The notes: generated by a model from the letters alone, not told the origin. Shown: positions 18,344 through 26,999, counted from the stretch's first letter. The stretch: DNA of 64,000 nt from Dyadobacter arcticus (GCF_011762185.1 NZ_JAASQJ010000001.1:1667510-1731509); one strand, 5' to 3'. A program made the numbers and translations.

Positions 18344-19029
18344 TTTTGTCCCCCATACTTTCGTTGGCTGAAATCGATATTTATCTTACTAGATTTTCAG
18401 AAATAAAGAGTAGTAATCTCGTAGATTTTCATAAACTACTATCAGAAGATGAACTACTGAGGCTAGATCTGATTAAAAGCAAAGAAGCAAAATATGCGTA
18501 TATCGCTTCGAGAGGTTTGCTACGAAAAATCATATGTTGCAATTTCCAACTAGATAATAATTCTCTTGATTTTTCTTATTCAAGTGATGGAAAACCTCGG
18601 TTTAGCTGTTTAACATCACCAAGCGCGGAATCCAAAAAATTTAATCTTTCTCACTCAGGGGATTACTTTATTCTTGCTATTGGCGAGGTCGAACTTGGGA
18701 TCGACATACAATTTACTGGTGGCAATATCTTATTTTACAGAATGTTACACAATATTTTGGATAAACAAGAAATGTCAGAATTCTCTAAATTGCCTCTTCA
18801 CGACCAGAATAAAGCCTTTTACAGAATTTGGTCACGCAAGGAATCAGTGCTTAAATATCTTGGTAAGGGATTGAGCTACCCGATGCCAAAAATTATGGCA
18901 TCACTTTCCCCAAATATCGAAGTGGACTTATTTTTGATCAATTCAGGCAGCACTGGACGAGCAATCACCAGGGATCTAGATTTTCAACTTAAAAATTATG
19001 TCAGTGCTATCACATGGTATGTTGGTTAA
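18334..19029 (+). CDS. Sfp-type 4'-phosphopantetheinyl transferase
   Basis: 231 residues, the usual length of Sfp-type enzymes. They move phosphopantetheine from CoA to the serine of a carrier protein. The metal-site motif is in ELGIDIQ at about residues 125-131, preceded by FNLSHSGDYFILAIGE. The second hallmark, FYRIWSRKESVLKYLGKGLS at about residues 160-179, matches WxxKEaxxK. The obvious substrate is the carrier domain of the FkbH protein three kilobases or more upstream. Starts at 18334 or 18340 are both possible; the latter gives an ATGA overlap with the preceding stop. Confidence 0.9.
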   Translation: MPMILSPILSLAEIDIYLTRFSEIKSSNLVDFHKLLSEDELLRLDLIKSKEAKYAYIASRGLLRKIICCNFQLDNNSLDFSYSSDGKPRFSCLTSPSAESKKFNLSHSGDYFILAIGEVELGIDIQFTGGNILFYRMLHNILDKQEMSEFSKLPLHDQNKAFYRIWSRKESVLKYLGKGLSYPMPKIMASLSPNIEVDLFLINSGSTGRAITRDLDFQLKNYVSAITWYVG

Positions 19030-19186
19030 GTATTAGTTGTTTTGTAATATTCGAAAGTACCGATCATTAATCTTTTATGATACACCTGTTCAGACATATT
19101 TATTGTGGCCTTTATATCTATCACATCTGTGTTTTTGCGTATTTTAAACTGTCTGAACTCAATATTGAATTGACTTTTGTGTTCTC

Positions 19187-19786
19187 ATGAATGGCGGCAA
19201 TTTAGAAAATAGATCTTTGGTATCTTTTCAAGAAAAAAAGGAAGTGATGATGCAGGAGCCTATATTACTATGGCTAACTGGGTTGTCAGGTTCTGGCAAA
19301 AGTACATTGGCTTATGGTTTAGAACATTATCTGTTTCACGAGGGATTCAAGACAGTTGTATTGGACGGTGACAATTTGAGAAATGGATTGTGTAGTGATT
19401 TAGGATTTACGCCGGATGATCGGAAAGAGAATATTAGGCGCCTAGGTGAAGTTGCTAGCCTTATGTTGAACGCTGGTCTTATTGTAATTTGTGCAACTAT
19501 TTCACCCTACGGGGATGATAGACTTGCGGTCCAAGCTGTAGTTGGCAGTGATCGATTTTTTTTAGTATATGTTTATTGCGATTTACTAGTCTGTGAAAAG
19601 CGAGATGTCAAAGGACTCTATAAAAAGGCAAGAAATGGCAGTATACAACATTTCAGAGGAATAACAGCGCCATATGAGCCCCCCAAACAGTTTGATATCC
19701 AAGTAGATACAGGAATTGAAACAGGAGAAGAGTCATTGGCAAAAATCATTCAAGCGTTTGAGATGCGGATTCGCTATAAATATTAA
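19187..19786 (+). CDS. cysC: Adenylylsulfate (APS) kinase
   Basis: 199 residues. It phosphorylates APS to PAPS, the sulfate donor of sulfotransferases. The P-loop is LTGLSGSGKST at about residues 30-40, followed by VLDGDNLRNGLCSDLGF. The family loop FISPY reads TISPYGDDR here, and RDVKGLYKKAR and YEPPKQFDIQVDT match the conserved C-terminal half. An inner start at 19247 has a better AGGAAG ribosome site five bases upstream. No ATP sulfurylase or sulfotransferase is encoded nearby. Either a sulfotransferase lies elsewhere or PAPS feeds cellular sulfate reduction. Position at the cluster's 3' end, 157 bp after the transferase gene, suggests sulfation of the product. Confidence 0.85.
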   Translation: MNGGNLENRSLVSFQEKKEVMMQEPILLWLTGLSGSGKSTLAYGLEHYLFHEGFKTVVLDGDNLRNGLCSDLGFTPDDRKENIRRLGEVASLMLNAGLIVICATISPYGDDRLAVQAVVGSDRFFLVYVYCDLLVCEKRDVKGLYKKARNGSIQHFRGITAPYEPPKQFDIQVDTGIETGEESLAKIIQAFEMRIRYKY

Positions 19787-20090
19787 TTTGCTTAGGCCTT
19801 CAATTGCTCTGTTTGTAGGCACAAATAAAAAGTGATCAAGGATCAAGAATACTGTTTTAGGATTGGAAACTATTTTATTTTGGCCAATTTGGTGGAGATT
19901 TCTATAAACCATACGCGGACGTTTGAATTCAAAAACCTATGAATTAACTTTACCTTGGCAAAGAATTGATTATATTGATAATCAGTAAGTTAATTTTATC
20001 GCGCTTTTCAGGGTTTTTCCGATTGCGGAAATCATGGAGCAAGAATAGAGAAAAGATTAAAGTGTTGGCGGTCAGATTCTTATAGATGCC
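19787..20090. other. AT-rich tail between cysC and the att site
   Basis: About 300 bp with no gene, no strong hairpin and no integrase. It is the last island DNA before the tRNA-Ser fragment. The bases before the fragment do not complete a tRNA: no D-arm or anticodon stem can be drawn between 20028 and 20090. Confidence 0.5.
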
Positions 20091-20113
20091 GTTCGAATCC
20101 CTCTCTCTCTGCA
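20091..20113 (+). other. tRNA-Ser 3'-end fragment, likely att site
   Basis: The bases GTTCGAATCCCTCTCTCTCT followed by GCA read as the T-loop (TTCGAAT), T-stem 3' strand and acceptor 3' strand of a Bacteroidota tRNA-Ser, with a C-to-T change near the end. The rest of a tRNA is missing. A lone tRNA 3' piece followed by a terminator is the usual trace of integration of an element into a tRNA gene. I expect the intact tRNA-Ser at the other, unseen end of the island. Confidence 0.65.
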
Positions 20114-20124
20114 AATGATGTCTG

Positions 20125-20160
20125 ATCAAAAAAGCCCCGTTTAAACGGGGCTTTTTTGAT
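20125..20160. terminator. Perfect 36-bp palindromic terminator after the tRNA fragment
   Basis: ATCAAAAAAGCCCCGTTT (20125-20142) is the reverse complement of AAACGGGGCTTTTTTGAT (20143-20160). A GCCCCG stem with flanking A and T runs works in both directions. It is probably the original terminator of the tRNA-Ser gene. Confidence 0.9.
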
Positions 20161-20311
20161 TTTTAGGCTTCACCAAGACAACTAAAAATTCCCATAACCG
20201 CTTCTAGTTGATTTCGTTTCTTACAAAGCCCATTTTCCGGATTGCTCATCGGCAGCATGGGTAGTTGCCAAATCCTCCATTTGCTGCTATCTTGTTCTTT
20301 TGAAAACGCAA

Positions 20312-21412
20312 ATGGCCTACTACATCACCCTCTTCTCTCCCGACACCTACCAGACATTCACCGAAACCGAGCGATCGATTTCCGGATTTCTTGAGTCGCA
20401 AAAAACGCAGGCAAATGCCATCAAAAAAGGTGATAAGCTCATTGCTTATGTGACCAAATTGTCTCGCTGGGTTGGCATCCTGGAAGTTACGGGCGACTAC
20501 TTCATCAGCAACACGCCGGTTTATAGCTCAGAGGACATTTATACACTGCGGTTCCCGGTTAAAGAAATCGTATGGCTCTCGCTCGATCAGGCGCTTCCGG
20601 TAGATGATGAGGAATGTTGGACCAGCCTTTCTTTTACCAAAAACTTACCCAAAAAGAGCACTGCATGGACCAATATGGTGCGGGGAAACTTACGCCGTTT
20701 TGAAGAGGAGGATGGGAATTGGATCGAATCCTATTTAAAAAGACAACTATCAACTCCCAAAGCGTTTTCCGCTCAGTGAAAGTGATAATCGGAAGCTGGT
20801 CACGTTGACCGTCAAAACGCAGGAAAGTAAGGAAGTCGAAGTGTCGGTACCGACGAAGGAAGAGCAGGAATTTTCTCCGAAGTCTGAAAAGATGATGTTC
20901 GCGAGTCGATCCGGGTTCAGGCAATGCTATCCAGAATTGGCGAAAGAATGAAGTTGAAAATCTGGCTGCCGAAAAGCGACAGGCAAAGAGTCCTGGCGGT
21001 TTGGAAACCAGAAACCGACTCACTCCTTACCACGCTGCCATTGAATTATGATACCATCACGCTTCGAACCATTGAAAAATATGATGTTCTCTGGATCAAA
21101 GGCCGGTCGATCGTCCGTGCTTTTGAAGTGGAACATACGACTTCAATTTACTCCGGCATCCTCCGAATGGCCGATCTGATGGCCTTGCAGCCCAATCTCG
21201 ACATCAAAGCCCACATCGTAGCCCCAGCCGAGCGGCGCGAAAAGGTGCTGCAAGAAATCTCCCGGCCTGTTTTCGCGCTTTTAGAGAAAGGGCCTTTGAA
21301 AGAGTCTTGTACTTTTATTTCCTATGAGGCGGTTACAGAACTGTATTTGGAGAAAAGGCTTGAATATATGAATGATAAGGTGCTGGATGAGTATCAGGAG
21401 CGGGCGGAATAG
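20312..21412 (+). pseudogene. EVE-domain plus restriction-nuclease fusion, broken by two frameshifts
   Basis: The N-terminal part (from ATG at 20312) is an EVE domain: MAYYITLFSPDTYQTF, KGDKLIAYVTKLSRWVGILE and FPVKEIVWL. EVE domains bind modified DNA bases. Near 20745 the reading frame must shift by +1 (continuing NYQLPKRFPLSESDNRKLV) and near 20895-20920 shift back, after which the C-terminal nuclease-like domain reads KLKIWLPKSDRQRVLAVWKP, SIVRAFEVEHTTSIYSG and MADLMALQPNLDIKAHIVAP. FEVEHT is a plausible PD-(D/E)xK core strand. Intact proteins of this kind are candidate modification-dependent nucleases. Frame 2 of the middle has several stops, so the gene is not simply one open frame. Sequencing error in A-runs is possible but would have to occur twice. 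Confidence 0.75.
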
Positions 21413-21432
21413 CGTCGTAAAAAGTTTGAGTA

Positions 21433-21855
21433 TTAATCAACAACCTGAATCGCATCCCTTAGCTCTTCTCCTAAACTAGATAGATTTAAAGTAGGCAAGA
21501 TCAGAGCTGGCATTCCTGATAAAACAGTAAGGCTTGATATGTAGGCTCTTAGGTAGGGGAATACAATCGCAGGAGCATTCAAAATAAAGTAACCATCGAT
21601 GTATTCTTGTAGATTGGCATCTTCTGGATATTTGAAGATTGATGTTGTCTCTAAGTTTATATTAAACTTATGGCCTTCGTCTAAGATATTAACACCAAGG
21701 TTTAGTTGGAACTGACTTAACTCTTTTAAAACCAACCCTTTGGGAGTAAACTTAATGGTGATTTTGTGCTTGCCAGGTTCATTAAAAACAATGTGACTTT
21801 CGTTTACCACGAAATTTACAAACTGAATTTTTGCCTCAACATTTTCTTCTTTCAC
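21433..21855 (-). CDS. SecB-like chaperone of a toxin-antitoxin-chaperone system
   Basis: 140 residues. The segment YFILNAPAIVFPYLRAYISS followed by LTVLSGMPALILPTLN matches the SecB core (NaPxxLFPYxRxxIsxlTxxxgxpplxLpPxNF). SecB is normally a proteobacterial export chaperone; in other phyla solitary SecB-like proteins mostly belong to toxin-antitoxin-chaperone (TAC) modules, in which they protect an unstable antitoxin. Here the start overlaps the small gene upstream by four bases and that gene overlaps the ART-like toxin, giving the order toxin, antitoxin, chaperone as in CmdTAC. It is the last gene of the six-gene operon. The convergent EVE pseudogene ends 20 bp away. Confidence 0.8.
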   Translation of the reverse strand: MKEENVEAKIQFVNFVVNESHIVFNEPGKHKITIKFTPKGLVLKELSQFQLNLGVNILDEGHKFNINLETTSIFKYPEDANLQEYIDGYFILNAPAIVFPYLRAYISSLTVLSGMPALILPTLNLSSLGEELRDAIQVVD

Positions 21856-22085
21856 GCTGCAAGTGAGAAGTTAAATTCTAACGAATAGCCCGATGTATTT
21901 CTCTCAACGACTGAAAGATCGTATTGAACCGTCGTATCATACGAAAGAGAAAGGTATTCTAAAACTTCATCCGCAGATGGCCCTTTTTGGTCCAAGGCGT
22001 CCACGGCAGCCCATTTCTGGTCAAATTCGTCTTGAGACATATTGTCCAGAAGTTCTTTCAGTTTTTTTGCCATTTCTGATTTCAT
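21852..22085 (-). CDS. Small antitoxin candidate of the TAC module
   Basis: 77 residues. The N-terminus AKKLKELLDNMSQDEFDQKW and the following KGPSADEVLEYL form a helical acidic domain. The last 25 residues (ending SGYSLEFNFSLAA) are hydrophobic and strand-like, as expected for a chaperone-addiction segment bound by a SecB-like partner. This type of short protein is common next to SecB-like genes in Bacteroidota. It overlaps both neighbours by four bases, so expression is tightly coupled. The antitoxin role rests on context and length, not on a recognised domain. Confidence 0.65.
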   Translation of the reverse strand: MKSEMAKKLKELLDNMSQDEFDQKWAAVDALDQKGPSADEVLEYLSLSYDTTVQYDLSVVERNTSGYSLEFNFSLAA

Positions 22086-22627
22086 ATTGCTAAACTACTT
22101 CTTTCAGGATAGACTATACTGAAAGGATGCAAAATTACATCCTTCCGTTCTATAACGCAAATATGTACTCTTTGGTTTATAACCATGAATTCCCCTCTGC
22201 GCTCAGTAAAATGTATTTTTAGAGGATCGTTATTATCACCGATGCGAATCGATTTATATTCAAAAAGGCCTTCATTTTTTAAGAATTCGAGAATACTAGA
22301 TAGTATCAATCGATTACCTGTTCTGAACTTACCACTTCTCTTTAAGACTTCGATGATCTCCTTTAATTCCAACTGATGCGCAACATTACCATGCAGATCG
22401 AAACACCTATTGCTCAAATCTACTTCGCAGCGCCCGACAACATAACCTTTTCCTCTCCTTGTGTAAGAATTTTCTCCCCACGCAATCGCCCATTTCATAT
22501 TAGTGTCCCAAAAGTAAAATCCATATCCAAGCCATGCGTCACTTCTTGTGCACTTGAATGGCCCTTCTGTTTCTATCTCGTCAAGGTTGTCCTTATCTTC
22601 TAATGTCTGGTAGGCAGTTACAATCAT
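22082..22627 (-). CDS. ADP-ribosyltransferase-like toxin candidate of the TAC module
   Basis: 181 residues. WLGYGFYFWDTNMKWAIAWG at about residues 32-51 resembles the GxGFYf...A..WA block of ART-fold proteins (DUF3990/RES-like and CmdT-like toxins). A later EYKSIRIGDN and ERRGEFMVINQRVHICVIE could supply the remaining strands; I cannot identify the catalytic triad with certainty. In CmdTAC the toxin ADP-ribosylates mRNA on phage infection after the antitoxin is released. The order and overlaps (4 bp with the antitoxin; 2 bp gap to the Res gene) support a toxin role. Alternatives are another nucleic-acid-modifying enzyme or an NAD-degrading effector. Confidence 0.55.
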   Translation of the reverse strand: MIVTAYQTLEDKDNLDEIETEGPFKCTRSDAWLGYGFYFWDTNMKWAIAWGENSYTRRGKGYVVGRCEVDLSNRCFDLHGNVAHQLELKEIIEVLKRSGKFRTGNRLILSSILEFLKNEGLFEYKSIRIGDNNDPLKIHFTERRGEFMVINQRVHICVIERKDVILHPFSIVYPERSSLAI

Positions 22628-22629
22628 TC

Positions 22630-25299
22630 TTACGAGAATTGAGCAGTTAAAAAGTTGAAGCCAGTAGTTCTCATTACATGATTGTGAGGAATGATAACGT
22701 ACTTCCAGGGTTTTTTTCCATGTATTAATGCGTACTCAGTGGCATAGCCGCAATATTTTTCAGCAGCTTGTCGCTTGGCCAGAACATCCCTGTCTTCAAG
22801 TTGTGAGGACATTTTGGTTTCTAACAGAAAAATATGATCAGCTGTCTCAACTACGAAATCGGGTTCATATTTTTTAGAGTTGTTATCCCAATATATTCTG
22901 AACTGGTTAGGCGCCGGACGCAGCCACTTCAATACATCTTTGTCATTTTCAAGTACATAAGCAAGATCCTGCTCGGTTTTCGAATCAAATTTGTACTCTA
23001 AATGACCCGCCTTTTCAAACCCGCGATACACGAACTTGGGAATGAGATTAATCGGTTTGATGATTTCACGGTAATCCCTGGTGCCTGCATTAATTAAAGC
23101 TGAGAAATTCCACGACTCAATTTTGGTAAATGAGAGCACATTAGGCGCAATGTAATCTGGCTGAGAAACAGTGTAATTCTGTTTCATTTGCTTGTAAATC
23201 TTCTCCGCGATGGCTCGTTTAAATTGGAAAACGACATTGTTGATTTTATTGACTTCGGTCAAATTTGCCTTTAATGCCTCGTAAGCTTCCGCAGCTAGTT
23301 TACGCAACAACTCAGAATTTTCGTCGTAGTCAATATCTGAATAGTTGAGCAATTCGGATATGATAAGCTCAATTGGGTCACCGTAGTGCCCACTTGATTG
23401 AGCAGCTACAACGTCTACCAAATTGTCTTTCAATCCCATGCGGATAATCTCTTGATCCAAAGCTTGATAGGTAAACTCTTTCGTATCAAGTCCAAAGTCT
23501 GCGAATGATATTTCAGCATCACTTTGGGTAAGTACCATTCTGGGAATTTCAATAATATTATTTTGATATTCCGTTACCATCGCATTATAGGTGGTTTCGG
23601 CCTCCGCAAAGATTTGAGCGGCAAAAATATTCGTCTGACCTTGATTAAGGTTCTCATGAATCTTACGAAGTACTCTTTGCTTGACCTCTTCATTATTTAG
23701 ATCAGCGACTTTGGCTACTCCGGGAATAGAATTGAAGTCGGGAAGAACATTGATAATGGCTCGCTTTGCATCTAGATTGTTCTGCAAAGCCTGCTTTCGA
23801 TGCAGATCGGTCAGTTGATTTACCTTAGCCTGCTCTAATTCAAACCGAACTTCTGTTACAGGTTTAGAAGAGACCACCTCCGTTTTTGTCAGAAGGTCTT
23901 CTTCTGGTATCTCGACAAAGTTTACTTTGTTTAATATCGAATTTGGATTCTTGGCAGCGCTAATAATGGCATCGAAATTTTCGTGCGCAATAACAGTAAG
24001 TTTATCTAACTTCTCTACGCCTGTACGCTTTCCCTCAAATGGCAGTCGTAATCCTCTTCCTATGGTTTGCTCTACCAAAATATCGGCATTTGCCGCACGT
24101 AGCGGTACAATCGTGTACAAATTGGTTACGTCCCATCCTTCTTTCAGCATGTTAACGTGGATCACAATTTCAATCTCGTTATCAGGGCTTTCCAGTGTTA
24201 AAAATTGCTCTTCAATACCTCCGTCTTTTTTCGTTGTTGAATCTATCTGTAAAACCTTGCCTGTATACTTTCCATCAAAAAAATCATCAGAATTTAGCAA
24301 TTCGAATATTTCTCTTGCATGAGTAGTGTCCTTACAAACTACTAATATGAAAGGTTTAACACTTTTGACGCCCTCGTTTAAGGAATAAGCTTCCAGTTCA
24401 GTTTTGGTATCTTGATGAACGCTAATCGCATCTTCAAGCTTTATAATTTCCAACTGTTTTTCATCAATGCCTTTATGATCGAAGTTCTTACGTCTGGCTA
24501 TGGACGGATTCTTGACATATTTTCCATCTGTCAGCGCCTGCGCAAGTGAGTATTCATAAACCACATTTTTAAACGGCTTTCCCTTTTCATCAATCGGAGT
24601 GGCTGTTAGTTCAAGACCTAAGACTGGTTTGAGTTCATTAATTGCTTTCGCCGAAGAATCGGCATGGTATCGATGTGCCTCGTCCATCAGGATCACAAGA
24701 TTATCTAACCCTGACAGATATGACCAGTAGGATTGCCCCAAGTACTCGGAAAGCCTTTTTATTCTTGGAGCAAGACTTTCGCCACCTTTGTTATTTCCTC
24801 TGGTTTCTGAATTGAACTTCGAGATGTTAAAAATATTAATCCTGATCTCCTGATCTCCAAATAATGCGCCTTGTTGCGCATAATTATCACCCGTAATAAT
24901 CACGGGCTTATTGTGCACAAATTCAGATATTCCGGCAAACACATATTTATGAAAAGCCGGATTTCCAAAGTCTTCAATCAGTTTATTGTAAATCGTGAGA
25001 TTCGGAGCCAATACAAAAAAGTTGCGAATACCTTTCTGCAGATAGAGATATGCGATGAATGCACCCATCAATCTGGTTTTACCTACACCAGTAGCTATGG
25101 AGAAGGCAAGTGAGGGGAACTCTCGTTCAAAATCCGTACAAGTTGGATAAAGTGCTTTAACTTTTTGAAGTTCGCTGGGCAGACTTACATCTTTTTGTAA
25201 TTCAAGTTCGTCGGCCAGCGAGGCCAGGATATCTAATGACTGTTGCAACGGCTCACGGAGGGAAAGCCGTTGTTTTAAATACGTGGAGGTACTATTCAT
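22630..25299 (-). CDS. Type III restriction Res-like helicase-nuclease
   Basis: 889 residues. The Walker A motif is ATGVGKT at residues 69-75; DEAH-type motif II is in LVILMDEAHRYHADS; motif III is LTATPIDEKGKPF; helicase C motifs include NMLKEGWDVTNLYTIVPLRA and EQTIGRGLRLPF. The C-terminal nuclease segment YEPDFVVETADHIFLLETK has the D and ExK of a PD-(D/E)xK fold. This is the ResIII architecture that translocates or switches on DNA and cuts after meeting another complex. It starts 11 bp after the Mod gene and is followed by the toxin gene after two bases. Confidence 0.9.
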   Translation of the reverse strand: MNSTSTYLKQRLSLREPLQQSLDILASLADELELQKDVSLPSELQKVKALYPTCTDFEREFPSLAFSIATGVGKTRLMGAFIAYLYLQKGIRNFFVLAPNLTIYNKLIEDFGNPAFHKYVFAGISEFVHNKPVIITGDNYAQQGALFGDQEIRINIFNISKFNSETRGNNKGGESLAPRIKRLSEYLGQSYWSYLSGLDNLVILMDEAHRYHADSSAKAINELKPVLGLELTATPIDEKGKPFKNVVYEYSLAQALTDGKYVKNPSIARRKNFDHKGIDEKQLEIIKLEDAISVHQDTKTELEAYSLNEGVKSVKPFILVVCKDTTHAREIFELLNSDDFFDGKYTGKVLQIDSTTKKDGGIEEQFLTLESPDNEIEIVIHVNMLKEGWDVTNLYTIVPLRAANADILVEQTIGRGLRLPFEGKRTGVEKLDKLTVIAHENFDAIISAAKNPNSILNKVNFVEIPEEDLLTKTEVVSSKPVTEVRFELEQAKVNQLTDLHRKQALQNNLDAKRAIINVLPDFNSIPGVAKVADLNNEEVKQRVLRKIHENLNQGQTNIFAAQIFAEAETTYNAMVTEYQNNIIEIPRMVLTQSDAEISFADFGLDTKEFTYQALDQEIIRMGLKDNLVDVVAAQSSGHYGDPIELIISELLNYSDIDYDENSELLRKLAAEAYEALKANLTEVNKINNVVFQFKRAIAEKIYKQMKQNYTVSQPDYIAPNVLSFTKIESWNFSALINAGTRDYREIIKPINLIPKFVYRGFEKAGHLEYKFDSKTEQDLAYVLENDKDVLKWLRPAPNQFRIYWDNNSKKYEPDFVVETADHIFLLETKMSSQLEDRDVLAKRQAAEKYCGYATEYALIHGKKPWKYVIIPHNHVMRTTGFNFLTAQFS

Positions 25300-25310
25300 T
25301 TTGTAATAAC

Positions 25311-26999
25311 TTAATCAAATAATGTTGTTTGGTCGGATTTGCCTTTCTCTTTTTTCGGTTGTGGAACATCAACCAAGAAATCCTCCTCGTTTTGTAACTC
25401 ACATTTTTTATCGTCGGAGGGGGTATCTATTATGTTCAGACGATAGTCATCCTTTCCGAATTCACATTTACCAAGCAGCATTTGAGGGATTTTTTTGAGA
25501 GAAATATTGGGATACCTATACATGCATTCCGGCTGGAAAGATTTGCAACATATTAGCAGATTCTCGTCTCCCTGCATTTCTTGTTTAATCTGATCTAGTG
25601 CCTCAATAGTGATAAATTGCGTTGTAGTAAAAATAAAATCTTGCTCACTACTTGTTCCCTGTTTCCAATAAACAGTTTCATTAGGACTGAAACGGAATCC
25701 CTCATGCTTAGCCATAGCAGCAGCCAGCATATTGACGTTATATTCTTTACTAATAACCCACTGATCAAATTTATCTTTGTTTAAGAGGGTGGGAGCAAGT
25801 GAATAAAACTTGAAACCACCACCGCCTTTCCATTCAACATTTTCACTGATGCCACCTTGTTCTCCATCTACGACAAGTTTTAACCTTGGATAACATAGAG
25901 TTTTGGCATGTTCCCCAAATTCAATTCCGATCCACTTTCTTTTCATTTTATGAGCAACCGCGAGAGTGGTCCCTGTCCCCAAAAAACTATCCAAAACTAG
26001 ATCTCCTTCGTTGCTAGCAATATGCAGTATCCTTTCAATAAGTCTTTCAGGCTTAGGAGTATCAAACGCCTTCTCCTTTCCAAATAACTGATGAATTTCC
26101 TTCTTTGCCTCATCTGTATGTCCAACCTCTTCATTTGGCCACCAAGTCCACGGGGCAAATCCTTCAACTTCTGACAGGTATCGGATTAGATTAGGCTGTG
26201 CATCACCTTTTTTACCGAAGTATATTCGATCCTCTGTTAGTAATCTCTTATATGTATCTTCACTTACGCCCCAGCACCTGCCTTGTGGAGGGCGATGTAT
26301 TTTCCCGGAAGGAGTCACAATCTCGTAGTACTGCGAAGCAGTCGCATGACCCTCCTGGGCTGTCAGAGGAATAGGTCTCCAAGGGCCTCTTGGGTCGTTA
26401 TTAGGATTACGATAAACAGCCGTCTGTTTTCCAGTGGGAATAATTTTATTCCGCATTTCTTTAAAAACTTGGGGGTTTTTAGAATAAACGAGAATGTACT
26501 CATGTACATCACCAATAGCTTCTCTATTCTCTCTTGAATATCTCTTTTGCCAAACATTACAAGCTATGAAGTTTTTCCGTCCACAAATTTCATCCATCAA
26601 AATGCGCAAATACGGCATTTCTTTATCGTCGATCGAAACCCACATCGAACCATGATCCTTGTGGAGCAAAGCCCATAGAAGTCTAATCCTCGGAGCAATT
26701 AGGTTTAGCCAAGTGGAATGCTCCAAATTATCGTCGTAATGCTCAAAGGCGGCTCCAACGTTGTACGGCGGATCAATATAAATGCATTTTACCTTTCCGG
26801 TATAATCCTGCTCCAAGGCCTTCAAAGCCAGCAAATTATCACCATGGATCAGCATATTTCCAATATCCGGGTCACCATAGCTATATTCAGGATTCTCTAT
26901 AAGTATGCGTGGTTCAAGCTTTGGCTCTTCGCCTTTTCCTATCCAGGTAAGTTCTAATTTTTGTAAGGGTAATTTGGCCATGCTTATATCATTGTCCAT
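25311..26999 (-). CDS. Type III Mod-like adenine-N6 DNA methyltransferase
   Basis: 562 residues. Catalytic motif IV is IYIDPPYNVG at about residues 74-83, and the SAM motif I is LVLDSFLGTGTTLAVAH about 260 residues later, the beta-class order used by Mod proteins. The N-terminal ENPEYSYGDPDIGNMLIHGD and the middle WKGGGGFKFYSLAP are typical of the family. It methylates adenine on one strand of a short asymmetric site to mark self DNA; the recognition site cannot be read from sequence. The start overlaps the SNF2 gene by 16 bp. A C-terminal charged tail (KKEKGKSDQTTLFD) is present. Confidence 0.92.
   Translation of the reverse strand: MDNDISMAKLPLQKLELTWIGKGEEPKLEPRILIENPEYSYGDPDIGNMLIHGDNLLALKALEQDYTGKVKCIYIDPPYNVGAAFEHYDDNLEHSTWLNLIAPRIRLLWALLHKDHGSMWVSIDDKEMPYLRILMDEICGRKNFIACNVWQKRYSRENREAIGDVHEYILVYSKNPQVFKEMRNKIIPTGKQTAVYRNPNNDPRGPWRPIPLTAQEGHATASQYYEIVTPSGKIHRPPQGRCWGVSEDTYKRLLTEDRIYFGKKGDAQPNLIRYLSEVEGFAPWTWWPNEEVGHTDEAKKEIHQLFGKEKAFDTPKPERLIERILHIASNEGDLVLDSFLGTGTTLAVAHKMKRKWIGIEFGEHAKTLCYPRLKLVVDGEQGGISENVEWKGGGGFKFYSLAPTLLNKDKFDQWVISKEYNVNMLAAAMAKHEGFRFSPNETVYWKQGTSSEQDFIFTTTQFITIEALDQIKQEMQGDENLLICCKSFQPECMYRYPNISLKKIPQMLLGKCEFGKDDYRLNIIDTPSDDKKCELQNEEDFLVDVPQPKKEKGKSDQTTLFD

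Larger units (their letters stand above)
1..20113. mobile_element. Mobilizable genomic island, right part, ending at a tRNA-Ser 3' end
   Basis: I infer one island from its contents: a mobilization block (ParA-like, MobA-like, MobB relaxase, candidate oriT), an antirestriction gene, a large AT-rich cargo cluster on one strand, and at its right edge a 23-bp piece matching the T-arm and acceptor 3' strand of tRNA-Ser, the usual target of tyrosine integrases. No integrase, VirD4 coupling protein or other transfer genes lie between base 1 and the tRNA piece, so either they lie left of the window or the element is a deletion derivative that relies on a helper. The left boundary is not visible. The right boundary is inferred from the tRNA piece only; the defence operon beyond it may be a separate island. 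Confidence 0.55.

Noticed and set aside
20028..20113. Full tRNA-Ser gene
   Set aside because: No D-arm, anticodon stem or 5' acceptor strand can be paired with the 3' end; only the last 23 bases fit.
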